From Candidatus Bathyarchaeota archaeon (lineage in GTDB: Archaea; Thermoproteota; Bathyarchaeia; TCS64): a stretch of DNA of 9,881 nt. The stretch spans positions 1 to 9,881 of the forward strand of contig JAUWLH010000044.1 of assembly GCA_030613835.1 (NCBI GenBank). The letters run 5' to 3'. The notes under the pieces were generated by a model. That model did no database searches, had not been told where the DNA came from, and saw nothing but the letters and a program-made list of their open reading frames with translations. The position numbers and the translations under genes were made by a program. Positions 1 through 6,146 of the stretch are shown piece after piece (position 1 is the stretch's first letter; each line of letters begins with the position of its first letter).

Positions 1-52
1 CGTCGTGGAAGCCACAACCGCAGCGCTGGGTATCTGCTACAAGCTAGTGTAG
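1..52 (+). CDS. 3' end of an unidentified protein gene (partial)
   Basis: The reading frame starting at base 2 is open into the window and ends with TAG at 50-52, giving a tail that reads VVEATTAALGICYKLV. Its codons (gcc, acc, gtg, aag, atc) fit the neighbouring genes, and it is followed at once by a T-run that would suit a gene end. Sixteen residues are too few to name the product. A pyrimidine gene would be a sensible neighbour for the fusion gene downstream, but nothing in these residues shows it. Frame 1 is also open for 25 codons but has a less typical composition. Confidence 0.45.
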   Translation, partial: VVEATTAALGICYKLV

Positions 53-71
53 ATCTAATTGTACGCCCAAT

Positions 72-97
72 AAAATAAAAAACCTTTTTTTTATTTT
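72..97 (+). terminator. A/T-rich inverted repeat with T-run, probable terminator
   Basis: AAAATAAAAAA at 72-82 is perfectly complementary to TTTTTTATTTT at 87-97 across a 4-base loop, giving an 11-bp A/T-only stem that includes an 8-T run at 85-92. Archaeal transcription commonly ends at T-runs, so this can close the gene ending at base 52. The same A/T stretch could also act as a TATA element for the gene starting at 148; the sequence does not separate the two roles. Confidence 0.5.
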
Positions 98-147
98 CAT
101 TAGGAAGACTTTTCAATCAGGCTGCACGGATTGATGCGGGAAACTAT

Positions 148-1374
148 TTGTCTAATAGGCAACTGCTGGTTAGCAAGATCGAGAACGGGATAGTCATCGA
201 CCACATCCCAGCCGGTAAGGCGTTTCAAGTTCTCAAACTTCTCAAGCTACCAAGCGACGCAAAGACCCTTACTGCCCAGAACGTCGATAGCGGCAGCATG
301 GGAGCAAAAGACCTAATCAAGATAGAGGGAACATATCTCACCTCCAGCGAGATCGATATCATCGCATTCGTGGCCCCCAACAGCACCCTGAACATCATTC
401 AAGACTGGGATGTCAAGGAGAAGCGCACCATCGAGCTACCAGAGGAGATCGAGGCGGTATTCCACTGCCCCAACACGTTGTGCCCAACGAACCAAAAGTA
501 CAGCGCCCCACAGACTAAGTTCAAGGTAGAGAGGGGCGAGCTCATTGATGAGACAAAGCTCCACTGTACCTACTGCGGGAGCATCACGTACTACGGCACC
601 ATTCTGAACAGCATACAGAAAGAGGAATTCAGGATCAAGCGCGGTGGTCTCGTTTCAAAGAAGAAGATCGAGCAGGTCTTCCTAGATGTGCTGCTAAAGG
701 GGGGAGCCCTCAGGTTCCCCCCGAACCCAGACCAGCCCTTCATACTGAAGAGCGGTAGGCCCAGCCCATACTTCGTGAACCTGGGAGCCCTCACGGACGG
801 CGAGAGCCTAGCCAAGGTCAAGTGGGCGTTCGCCAGCTACATCGCTTTCCTCATGGAAACGGGTGAGATCCCAGAGTTCGATTACGTGTTTGGGCCCAGT
901 TACAAGGGAATCAGTCTAGCTGCACTTACTACAGAGGGACTCAAAGAGCTGTACGGAATGGACATCAGGTATATGTACGACAGGAAAGAGGTAAAGAATT
1001 ACGGCGACCTCAGCACTGACAGGGTGCTGGTCGGCGCGAGCTACTTCAAACCTGGCCAGCGGATCCTCGTTGTGGATGACACCATCACCACGGGAATCAC
1101 GAAGGTGGAGGTCATCGAGAAGCTAAAGTTACTCGGGGACCACGAGGTTGTTGGTCTGGTGATCGCTGTTGACCGTCAGGAGAAGCTGGGTGACTCCGAG
1201 AACATCAAGGACCTCGGCGCGGTGGAGTATCTGGAGAAGGAGTTGAATCTCAACGTCCATAGTATCCAGCACATCAAGACCATCTACGGCTTAATCAAGG
1301 ACGGTTTGGATGATGATATGCGTAAGCTTTGGTTAGACTATTACAGCAAGTACGGCATCGCCGAGCTTGAGTAA
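148..1374 (+). CDS. PyrI-PyrE fusion: aspartate carbamoyltransferase regulatory domain joined to orotate phosphoribosyltransferase
   Basis: A 408-residue protein with two pyrimidine-synthesis modules. Residues 1-153 match PyrI: the VIDHIPA motif (residues 16-22), MGAKDLIKIE (51-60) and a four-cysteine zinc site (Cys107, Cys112, Cys140, Cys143). Asp18/His19, Lys58 and Lys92 align with effector-binding positions of E. coli PyrI. After a short basic linker, residues 172-385 are orotate phosphoribosyltransferase, which makes OMP from orotate and PRPP: LKSGRPSPYFVN (200-211), FGPSYKGI (248-255), the mobile catalytic loop DRKEVKNYGD (278-287) and the PRPP loop VVDDTITTGIT (308-318). The loop residue that is His in the Salmonella enzyme is Tyr285, as I recall for human UMP synthase. 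No PyrF domain follows and no catalytic PyrB is in view. TTG at 148 is the only standard start between the stop at 76-78 and the conserved PyrI N-terminus; the ribosome site before it is weak. The domain calls are secure; the functional meaning of the fusion is inferred. Confidence 0.92.
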   Translation: MSNRQLLVSKIENGIVIDHIPAGKAFQVLKLLKLPSDAKTLTAQNVDSGSMGAKDLIKIEGTYLTSSEIDIIAFVAPNSTLNIIQDWDVKEKRTIELPEEIEAVFHCPNTLCPTNQKYSAPQTKFKVERGELIDETKLHCTYCGSITYYGTILNSIQKEEFRIKRGGLVSKKKIEQVFLDVLLKGGALRFPPNPDQPFILKSGRPSPYFVNLGALTDGESLAKVKWAFASYIAFLMETGEIPEFDYVFGPSYKGISLAALTTEGLKELYGMDIRYMYDRKEVKNYGDLSTDRVLVGASYFKPGQRILVVDDTITTGITKVEVIEKLKLLGDHEVVGLVIAVDRQEKLGDSENIKDLGAVEYLEKELNLNVHSIQHIKTIYGLIKDGLDDDMRKLWLDYYSKYGIAELE

Positions 1375-1382
1375 ACCCCCAC

Positions 1383-1390
1383 TTTTTATC
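1383..1390 (+). promoter_or_regulatory. TATA-like box for a leaderless start at 1413; T5 run also fits termination
   Basis: TTTTTATC is centred about 27 bases before the ATG at 1413, the spacing expected when transcription starts at the first base of the start codon. No Shine-Dalgarno site precedes that ATG (the spacer is pyrimidine-rich), which supports a leaderless mRNA. The five Ts at 1383-1387 lie 9 bases after the previous stop codon and could also end that transcript. Confidence 0.55.
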
Positions 1391-1412
1391 TACCCCTTCT
1401 CTTCAACTAGAC

Positions 1413-2792
1413 ATGAAGCATTTTGATGTTCTTGTAGTCGGAAGCGGCAGCGGCATGATGATCGCGGACGCGGCCGTCAACAACGGTAAGACAGTTGCGC
1501 TTGTCGAGATGGCAAAATTGGGAGGCACATGCCTCAACGTGGGGTGCATCCCCTCCAAGATGGTGATCTATCCTGCGGACATGGTGAACCAGATTAAGCA
1601 CGCGGAGCAGCTGGGCATCAAGGTGACCATCGATGAGATCGATTTCCCGTTCATCATGAGGAGGACAAAGGAATTCGTGGAACATGACAGGCATCCCATG
1701 GAGGACGCCATCAACAAAGTGGAGGGACTCAGTTTCTATCCAGTGCAGGGAGAGTTCATCGATAATTACACGATGAAGGTGGGCGACGAGGTCATCAAGG
1801 CTGATACTATTTTCCTTGCAAGCGGTGCAAGGCCCTTCATACCTCCCATCAAGGGCATCGAGAATATCAATTACATCACTAACGACAACGTCTGGGACAT
1901 GACGGAGAGGCCGGAGAGCATGGTAATTGTGGGAGGCGGATTGATCGCCGTCGAGATGGCTCATTTCTTCTCAAGTATGGGGGTGGACGTATCACTCCTC
2001 AGCAGGAGCCCTCGTCTCATCAAGAACGGGGAACCCGAGATTTCGGAGATACTCATCACATCCATGAGGCAGAGGATGCACATCGAGACAAACATCGAGG
2101 TCACAGAAATCGAAAAGAAAGGAGAGAGCCTTCTCGTCAAAGCCAGAGCCAAGGACGGCAAAGAGAAGACATACGAGGTGGATACAATATTCATCGCGGC
2201 GGGAAGGAAGAGCAACGCCGATCTACTGAAAGTAGAGAAAACAGGTGTCGATGTGGACAAACGGGGCTACATCATTGTGGATGAAGAGTATATGACATCA
2301 AAGAAGAATATAATCGCCTTCGGTGACGCCATAGGCAGGGACATGTACAAGCACGTCGCCAACGCCGAGGCAAGGATAGTCTGGCAGAATTATAGCCACG
2401 GCCACTCCCATCCAATGAACTATGACCTCGTTCCCTATGCGGCGTTCAGCTGGCCACAGGTAGCCTCCGTTGGGCTCACGGAGGCCGAGGTAAAGGCTCA
2501 AGGAATCAGTTACCTCATTGGAGAGTATAATTATAGCGACACCGCCAAGGGAGCCGCGATGGCAGAGGAGGACGGGTACGTCAAGGTGATCCTGACAAAC
2601 GAGGACTACAAGATTCTCGGAGCGAGCATCATAGGACCATTTGCGCCCATCCTGATACAGGAGATTATCACTGTAATGAACGCAGGGGACGGAACGGTTC
2701 ATCCCATCGCCGACGCGATGCACATCCACCCGGCATTATCCGAGGTGGTCCAGCGGGCTTTCTTCAACCTGAGGGAGCCAAAAACGGTTTAA
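1413..2792 (+). CDS. FAD-dependent pyridine nucleotide-disulfide oxidoreductase, mycothione reductase-like
   Basis: A 459-residue cytoplasmic flavoprotein of the class I disulfide reductase family (glutathione/mycothione reductase, lipoamide dehydrogenase), of normal length. Seen: an N-terminal FAD fold (VVGSGSGMM, from residue 8), the redox pair in GGTCLNVGCIPSK (Cys40 and Cys45), a second nucleotide fold (VIVGGGLIAVE), the FAD-binding FGDA motif, and a C-terminal dimer domain ending in HIHPALSEVVQRA with the catalytic His439/Glu444 pair. GSGSGM rather than GGGPGG, LNVGCIPSKM, GRKSNADLL and KHVANAEARIV resemble mycothione reductase, as I recall that family, more than lipoamide dehydrogenase. 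Arginines after the second nucleotide fold (LLSRSPRL) suggest NADPH rather than NADH. No 2-oxoacid dehydrogenase E1/E2 genes are nearby, while peroxide and thiol genes follow directly, so a thiol-disulfide reductase role is favoured. Archaea are not known to make mycothiol, so the true substrate is open. Confidence 0.85.
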   Translation: MKHFDVLVVGSGSGMMIADAAVNNGKTVALVEMAKLGGTCLNVGCIPSKMVIYPADMVNQIKHAEQLGIKVTIDEIDFPFIMRRTKEFVEHDRHPMEDAINKVEGLSFYPVQGEFIDNYTMKVGDEVIKADTIFLASGARPFIPPIKGIENINYITNDNVWDMTERPESMVIVGGGLIAVEMAHFFSSMGVDVSLLSRSPRLIKNGEPEISEILITSMRQRMHIETNIEVTEIEKKGESLLVKARAKDGKEKTYEVDTIFIAAGRKSNADLLKVEKTGVDVDKRGYIIVDEEYMTSKKNIIAFGDAIGRDMYKHVANAEARIVWQNYSHGHSHPMNYDLVPYAAFSWPQVASVGLTEAEVKAQGISYLIGEYNYSDTAKGAAMAEEDGYVKVILTNEDYKILGASIIGPFAPILIQEIITVMNAGDGTVHPIADAMHIHPALSEVVQRAFFNLREPKTV

Positions 2793-2812
2793 ATAACGCA
2801 ACGCCGTTTTTT
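2780..2812 (+). terminator. Hairpin plus T6 at the end of the flavoprotein gene
   Basis: AAAAACGG (2780-2787) pairs with CCGTTTTT (2804-2811) around a 16-base loop, followed by a T-run that ends at 2812. The left arm lies inside the last codons of the flavoprotein gene and the loop holds its stop codon. This looks like an intrinsic-type terminator, although in archaea the T-run alone may be enough. Confidence 0.55.
2788..2795 (+). promoter_or_regulatory. TATA box TTTAAATA for the peroxiredoxin operon
   Basis: TTTAAATA closely matches the archaeal TATA consensus and overlaps the stop codon at 2790-2792. The expected transcription start is near 2815-2820, about 15-20 bases before the ATG at 2835, leaving room for the ribosome site at 2825-2831. 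The box sits in the loop of the terminator hairpin. Confidence 0.6.
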
Positions 2813-2824
2813 CAATTATATTCT

Positions 2825-2831
2825 GGTGGAT
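2825..2831 (+). promoter_or_regulatory. Ribosome binding site that fixes the peroxiredoxin start
   Basis: GGTGGAT is close to the archaeal SD core GGTGAT and ends a few bases before the ATG at 2835. An in-frame GTG at 2826 lies within this site, so it is better read as part of the SD than as the start codon. Confidence 0.6.
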
Positions 2832-2834
2832 CAC

Positions 2835-3308
2835 ATGACCGAGTTAAAGATAGGGACCTCAGCCCCAGATTTCTGCCTCTCTGACCCAGAGAGGGGAGAG
2901 ATATGCCTCTCAGATCAGAGGGGAAAATGGGTAATACTCTACTTCTACCCAAAGGACAACACCTCGGGGTGCACCCTTGAGGCACTGGAGTTCACGTCAG
3001 CGGAGGATGAGTTCAAGGAGAAGAACGCGGTGATACTGGCCGCGAGCCCTGACAGCCTCAGGAGCCACACCAATTTCAGGGAAAAGCACAACCTCACCAT
3101 CAATCTCCTCAGCGACACCGAGAAAGGGGTGTTAGAGGAGTATGGAGCATGGCAGTTGAAGAAAATGTATGGGAGAGAGTATATGGGAGTGGTCAGAAGC
3201 ACGTTCATCATCGATCCTGATGGAATGATAGCGTACATCTGGACGAAAGTCAAAGTGAAAGGACACGTAGACGAGGTCATGACGAAACTGGAGGAGCTCC
3301 AAGGATGA
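2835..3308 (+). CDS. bcp: Bcp/PrxQ-type peroxiredoxin
   Basis: A 157-residue thiol peroxidase that reduces H2O2 and organic peroxides in the cytoplasm. Seen: the thioredoxin-fold N-terminus (PDFCLSD), ILYFYPKDNTSGCTLEA with peroxidatic Cys46, LLSDTEKGVLEEYGAW, and RSTFIIDPDG near the end, all typical of the Bcp subfamily and of normal length. The usual TPGCT motif is TSGCT here. The resolving cysteine five residues after the catalytic one, present in E. coli Bcp, is a leucine (GCTLEAL). The other cysteines are Cys14 and Cys23, so the enzyme may work as a 1-Cys form or use an unusual partner. It is the first gene of an operon; its stop overlaps the next start as ATGA. The partner reductase may be the flavoprotein upstream or the CxxC protein downstream, by inference from position only. 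Confidence 0.9.
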   Translation: MTELKIGTSAPDFCLSDPERGEICLSDQRGKWVILYFYPKDNTSGCTLEALEFTSAEDEFKEKNAVILAASPDSLRSHTNFREKHNLTINLLSDTEKGVLEEYGAWQLKKMYGREYMGVVRSTFIIDPDGMIAYIWTKVKVKGHVDEVMTKLEELQG

Positions 3309-3868
3309 ACGTGACAGATGCGATCCACGTGAGGAGGGCATACAGGTCCCTTGAGGCGGTGGAGATCACCCCCGAGATAGTTGAAGACCTCGCCAGGCAT
3401 GCCCAGCTGTCGGCATCGTGTAACAACAAGCAGCCCTGGAGGTACGTGTTCGTCTACGAGAGGGAGAGACTGGAGGAGATGTTCACTGCGCTGTCAAGGG
3501 GGAACCTGTGGGCACACCAGAGCTCCATGATAATCGCCGTGTTCAGCAAGGAGGAGGATGACTGCGTCATCAGGAGCAGGGTATACCACCAGTTCGACCT
3601 TGGCATGGCGACGGCCACTATGATCCTCAGGGCAACGGAGCTCGGTTTGGTGGCTCACCCCATCGCTGGCTTCAAGCCTAAGATGGCCAGGGGGATACTG
3701 GGAATACCCGACGGGTACACGTTATTGACACTGGTAATCGTGGGAAAGAAGATGGAAGAGATTCACCCAAGCCTCAATGAGGGCCAGGTGGAGAGGGAGA
3801 ACGTCAGGCCAGAGCGGAAGCCACTGGAAGAGTTCGCTTTCCACAACAAGTTCAGTTCAAAGGAATAA
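3305..3868 (+). CDS. Nitroreductase-family FMN oxidoreductase
   Basis: A 187-residue member of the NfsA/NfsB-like flavin reductase family, which uses FMN and NAD(P)H to reduce nitro-compounds, quinones or flavins; the substrate cannot be read from sequence. Seen: the FMN-phosphate arginines in VRRAYRS (Arg10, Arg11, Arg14), SCNNKQPWRYVFV (38-50, matching the family's N-x-QPW motif), the FDLGMATATMILRATELGL helix and the GIPDGYTLLTLVIVG strand near the C-terminus. The length is normal for a compact single-domain member. The start overlaps the peroxiredoxin stop by four bases (ATGA), with a GAGGAG ribosome site at 3291-3296, so the two genes are translationally coupled. The next gene starts 5 bases after its stop. 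Operon context points to a role in redox or oxidative-stress metabolism. Confidence 0.87.
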   Translation: MNVTDAIHVRRAYRSLEAVEITPEIVEDLARHAQLSASCNNKQPWRYVFVYERERLEEMFTALSRGNLWAHQSSMIIAVFSKEEDDCVIRSRVYHQFDLGMATATMILRATELGLVAHPIAGFKPKMARGILGIPDGYTLLTLVIVGKKMEEIHPSLNEGQVERENVRPERKPLEEFAFHNKFSSKE

Positions 3869-3873
3869 ACGAG

Positions 3874-5892
3874 ATGACACAACTGAGCCCCAATAGACTG
3901 TTCCATGAGAAGAGCCCCTACCTACTACAGCACGCCTACAACCCAGTGGACTGGTATCCGTGGGGTGATGAGGCGTTCCGGGAAGCAAAGAGACTGGACA
4001 AGCCAGTGTTTCTCAGCATCGGTTACTCAACATGCCACTGGTGCCACGTCATGGAGCATGAGAGCTTCACAGATCAGGATGTAGCCGACCTCATGAACGA
4101 GGCGTTCATCAATATCAAGGTGGACAGGGAGGAACGGCCTGACATCGACAGCGTCTATATGGCTGTAAGCCAGATGCTGACAGGGGGAGGCGGCTGGCCC
4201 CTGACAATCATAATGACGCCAGACAAGAAGCCGTTCTACTCCGCCACGTACATCCCCAAGGAGAACCGGTTCAACGTGGTTGGTATGCTTGATCTCGTGC
4301 CCCAGATAACTAACTACTGGGAGAACCAGAGGGAACGACTGATGGACATCGGTGATAATATAGCAGCATCTCTGGGCTCAGGGAGTTCTGGTGGAATCGA
4401 GGATATCCCAGTGAGCGTTCTGGATACCGGGTTCATACTGCTTAATGAAAGGTATGATGAGGAGCACGGGGGGTTCGGTGACGCGCCCAAGTTCCCTTCC
4501 CCCCACAACCTATTGTTCCTGTTACGGTATTGGAAGAGAACGGGGAAAGAGAAAGCCCTGAACATGGTAGAGAAAACCCTCCAAAAGATGGTGAAAGGAG
4601 GGGTCTTCGACCATGTCGGATACGGGTTCCACAGGTACAGCACGGACCGGAAGTGGCTAGTCCCACATTTCGAGAAGATGCTCTGCGACCAAGCCATGCT
4701 ACTGATGGCATACACCGAGACATACCAGGCCACTGGAAAGGAAGAGTACAGGGAGACGGCCGAGCAGATAATTGCCTATGTCCTGCGGGACCTCACCTCT
4801 ACCTATAGCGGTTTCTACTCCGCGGAGGATGCGGATAGCGAGGGAGAGGAGGGCAAGTTCTACGTTTGGACTGTAGACGAGCTCCAGAATATCGCTGGAG
4901 ACGAGGGGAAAGAGGTACTTGACTATCTCGGGGTCAAACCAGAAGGCAACTACCTAGATGAGACCACCAAAGAGAAGACGGGAACCAATATTCTGCACAT
5001 TATTGGTGATGACCCGCCCGAAAATCTGGAGATAATCAGGAACAAGCTATTCGAGCAGAGGGAGAAACGCGTCAGGCCGCTGCTTGACGACAAGATACTC
5101 ACGGACTGGAACGGTTTGATGATAGCGGCCCTGAGCAAGGCAGCTAGAGCTTTCCAAGTAAGCGAGTACGCAGAGGAGGCCGTAAGATCGGCGGATTTCA
5201 TTCTCGGAAACATGTGGGACGGCAATGAGCTTCTTCACAGATATAGGGAGGGCGAGGCCCAGATCGGGGGATTCCTCAACGATTACGCCTTCACGGCTTG
5301 GGGACTCATTGAGCTTTACCAGACGACCCATGAAAAGAGGTTCCTAGATGCGGCTAATAGGATTAACGAGGTCATGATTGCCCTGTTCGCGGCCCCGGAG
5401 GGAGGATTCTACTTCACGTCAAGCGAGGCAGAGGCACTGCTGGCCAGGAGAAAGGAACTGTACGACGGTGCCATCCCCAGCGGTAACTCGGTGGCTTTCA
5501 TGAACCTGATGAGGCTCTCAAGGCTCACTGGTAACACCTCACTTGAAGAGGAGGCCACTAAACTGTCTCGTTTCTTCTCCTCTTCGATTCTTGGAGCCCC
5601 ACACGTCTACTCAATGCTGCTATCGGGGCTCGATTTCGCATTCGGTCCAAGCACGGAGGTCGTGGTATCAGGGAATACCGATGATGTCCGTGGAATCATC
5701 TCCCAGCTTGATCAGAGATATCTGCCCAACACTGTGGTTCACAGGTACTCGGAGGAGCTAGCGACCTCGGTCGGTTATATCGCCGGGATGAAACCTAGCG
5801 ATGACCCCCTTGTCTATGTTTGCACCGGGTTTGTGTGTAATCTGCCGACTGGGGACTTGGAAAAAGTTTGGGAACAGCTGGGTGAAAAATAG
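3874..5892 (+). CDS. YyaL/SPATA20-like protein (DUF255 thioredoxin-fold domain plus alpha/alpha-barrel domain)
   Basis: A 672-residue protein of the widely conserved YyaL family (human homologue SPATA20). Residues 1 to about 165 are the DUF255 thioredoxin-like domain: NRLFHEKSPYLLQHAYNPVD, then STCHWCHVM with the Cys54/Cys57 CxxC pair, IKVDREERPDID, and GGGGWPLTIIMTP with the cis-Pro expected for this fold. The rest resembles the (alpha/alpha)6 barrel of N-acylglucosamine 2-epimerase-like proteins (GGFGDAPKFPSPHNL, DHVGYGFHRYSTD, PHFEKMLCDQA, DWNGLMIAAL). The C-terminus carries a second Cys pair (Cys650, Cys655, in VCTGFVCNLP), usual for the family. The length is typical. There is no signal peptide, so it is probably cytoplasmic. 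The biochemical function of the family is unsettled; its place after peroxiredoxin and nitroreductase genes fits a thiol-redox role. AAGGA near 3860 is a plausible ribosome site. Confidence 0.93.
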   Translation: MTQLSPNRLFHEKSPYLLQHAYNPVDWYPWGDEAFREAKRLDKPVFLSIGYSTCHWCHVMEHESFTDQDVADLMNEAFINIKVDREERPDIDSVYMAVSQMLTGGGGWPLTIIMTPDKKPFYSATYIPKENRFNVVGMLDLVPQITNYWENQRERLMDIGDNIAASLGSGSSGGIEDIPVSVLDTGFILLNERYDEEHGGFGDAPKFPSPHNLLFLLRYWKRTGKEKALNMVEKTLQKMVKGGVFDHVGYGFHRYSTDRKWLVPHFEKMLCDQAMLLMAYTETYQATGKEEYRETAEQIIAYVLRDLTSTYSGFYSAEDADSEGEEGKFYVWTVDELQNIAGDEGKEVLDYLGVKPEGNYLDETTKEKTGTNILHIIGDDPPENLEIIRNKLFEQREKRVRPLLDDKILTDWNGLMIAALSKAARAFQVSEYAEEAVRSADFILGNMWDGNELLHRYREGEAQIGGFLNDYAFTAWGLIELYQTTHEKRFLDAANRINEVMIALFAAPEGGFYFTSSEAEALLARRKELYDGAIPSGNSVAFMNLMRLSRLTGNTSLEEEATKLSRFFSSSILGAPHVYSMLLSGLDFAFGPSTEVVVSGNTDDVRGIISQLDQRYLPNTVVHRYSEELATSVGYIAGMKPSDDPLVYVCTGFVCNLPTGDLEKVWEQLGEK

Positions 5893-5896
5893 ATCC

Positions 5897-6020
5897 CTAC
5901 TTTGTTGTCAGAGTGTACCTAGCTCCAGTTGGCGCCAGGGCTTCATCTATCTTGGTGATGAGTTCCTCCAGCTGGGCGCGCGCGTCATCGAGATATAGAA
6001 ATTAAACGATCCGTTCCCAT
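5897..6020 (-). pseudogene. Small minus-strand gene with one frame break (about 40 residues; decayed, mis-sequenced or frameshifted)
   Basis: Read on the minus strand, bases 6001 down to 5897 are open after a TAA and encode DDARAQLEELITKIDEALA followed by PTGARYTLTTK and TAG. This is an amphipathic, charged helix with codons like those of the real genes here, but the frame has no ATG, GTG or TTG. One base out of phase lies ATG at 6020-6018, giving MGTDRLISISR and then TGA. Joining the frames at CGA-T-GAC (a +1 step at the stop codon) yields about 40 residues. A TATA box lies at leaderless distance before that ATG. The gene end converges with the YyaL-family gene, 4 bases away. I do not recognise the product. 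The frame break may be a sequencing or assembly error, a real decay mutation, or programmed +1 frameshifting. Confidence 0.5.
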
Positions 6021-6039
6021 ATAACCCGTTTTCAACTCA

Positions 6040-6060
6040 AATCCTTTATAAACTAGGATT
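6040..6060. repeat. AATCCT/AGGATT inverted repeat spanning a TATA box, candidate operator
   Basis: AATCCT (6040-6045) and AGGATT (6055-6060) form a 6-bp dyad with a 9-base spacer enclosing most of the TTTATAAA box. A further TAGGATTC copy occurs at 6117-6124, matching 6054-6061, just upstream of the ribosome site of the M24 operon. This is a possible regulator site in the divergent region; the repeats are short enough to arise by chance. Confidence 0.3.
6045..6052 (-). promoter_or_regulatory. TATA box for the small minus-strand gene
   Basis: TTTATAAA is a self-complementary TATA box centred about 28 bases from the minus-strand ATG at 6020, the spacing expected for a leaderless transcript. 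Read on the + strand it would place a start near 6076, where no gene begins, so the minus orientation is favoured. Confidence 0.45.
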
Positions 6061-6079
6061 CGAGAAAGCCGAAAACCGC

Positions 6080-6086
6080 TTATATA
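6080..6086 (+). promoter_or_regulatory. TATA box for the M24 operon
   Basis: TTATATA, preceded by the purine-rich GAAAACC that could serve as a TFB-recognition element, predicts a transcript start near 6109. This leaves a leader of about 40 bases that carries the AGGAG ribosome site. Confidence 0.6.
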
Positions 6087-6133
6087 CAAGCCCCGTAACC
6101 TTTCTTTAGTCAATAATAGGATTCTATGCAAAT

Positions 6134-6138
6134 AGGAG
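6134..6138 (+). promoter_or_regulatory. Ribosome binding site that sets the first M24 start at 6147
   Basis: AGGAG lies 8 bases before ATG 6147. An earlier in-frame ATG at 6126 has no such site, and starting there would add 7 residues absent from the paralogue downstream. Confidence 0.7.
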
Positions 6139-6146
6139 CATCCAAA

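Noticed and set aside
1407..1964. A 185-codon open frame on the minus strand
   Set aside because: It lies wholly antisense to the flavoprotein's FAD domain and redox site; its His/Asp-rich composition is typical of a shadow frame.
1413..2792. Plain dihydrolipoamide dehydrogenase call
   Set aside because: Not excluded, but there are no 2-oxoacid dehydrogenase genes nearby, and the FAD and C-terminal motifs look closer to mycothione reductase.
2826..2834. GTG at 2826 as the peroxiredoxin start
   Set aside because: The GTG is inside the GGTGGAT ribosome site; ATG 2835 has correct spacing and gives the usual Bcp N-terminus.
5801..5998. A + strand open frame across the end of the YyaL-family gene and the intergenic region
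   Set aside because: It overlaps a secure gene in another phase, and its tail is antisense to the better-supported minus-strand coding stretch.
6126..6146. ATG at 6126 as the first M24 start
   Set aside because: No ribosome site precedes it, while AGGAG lies 8 bases before ATG 6147; the paralogue has no matching extension.
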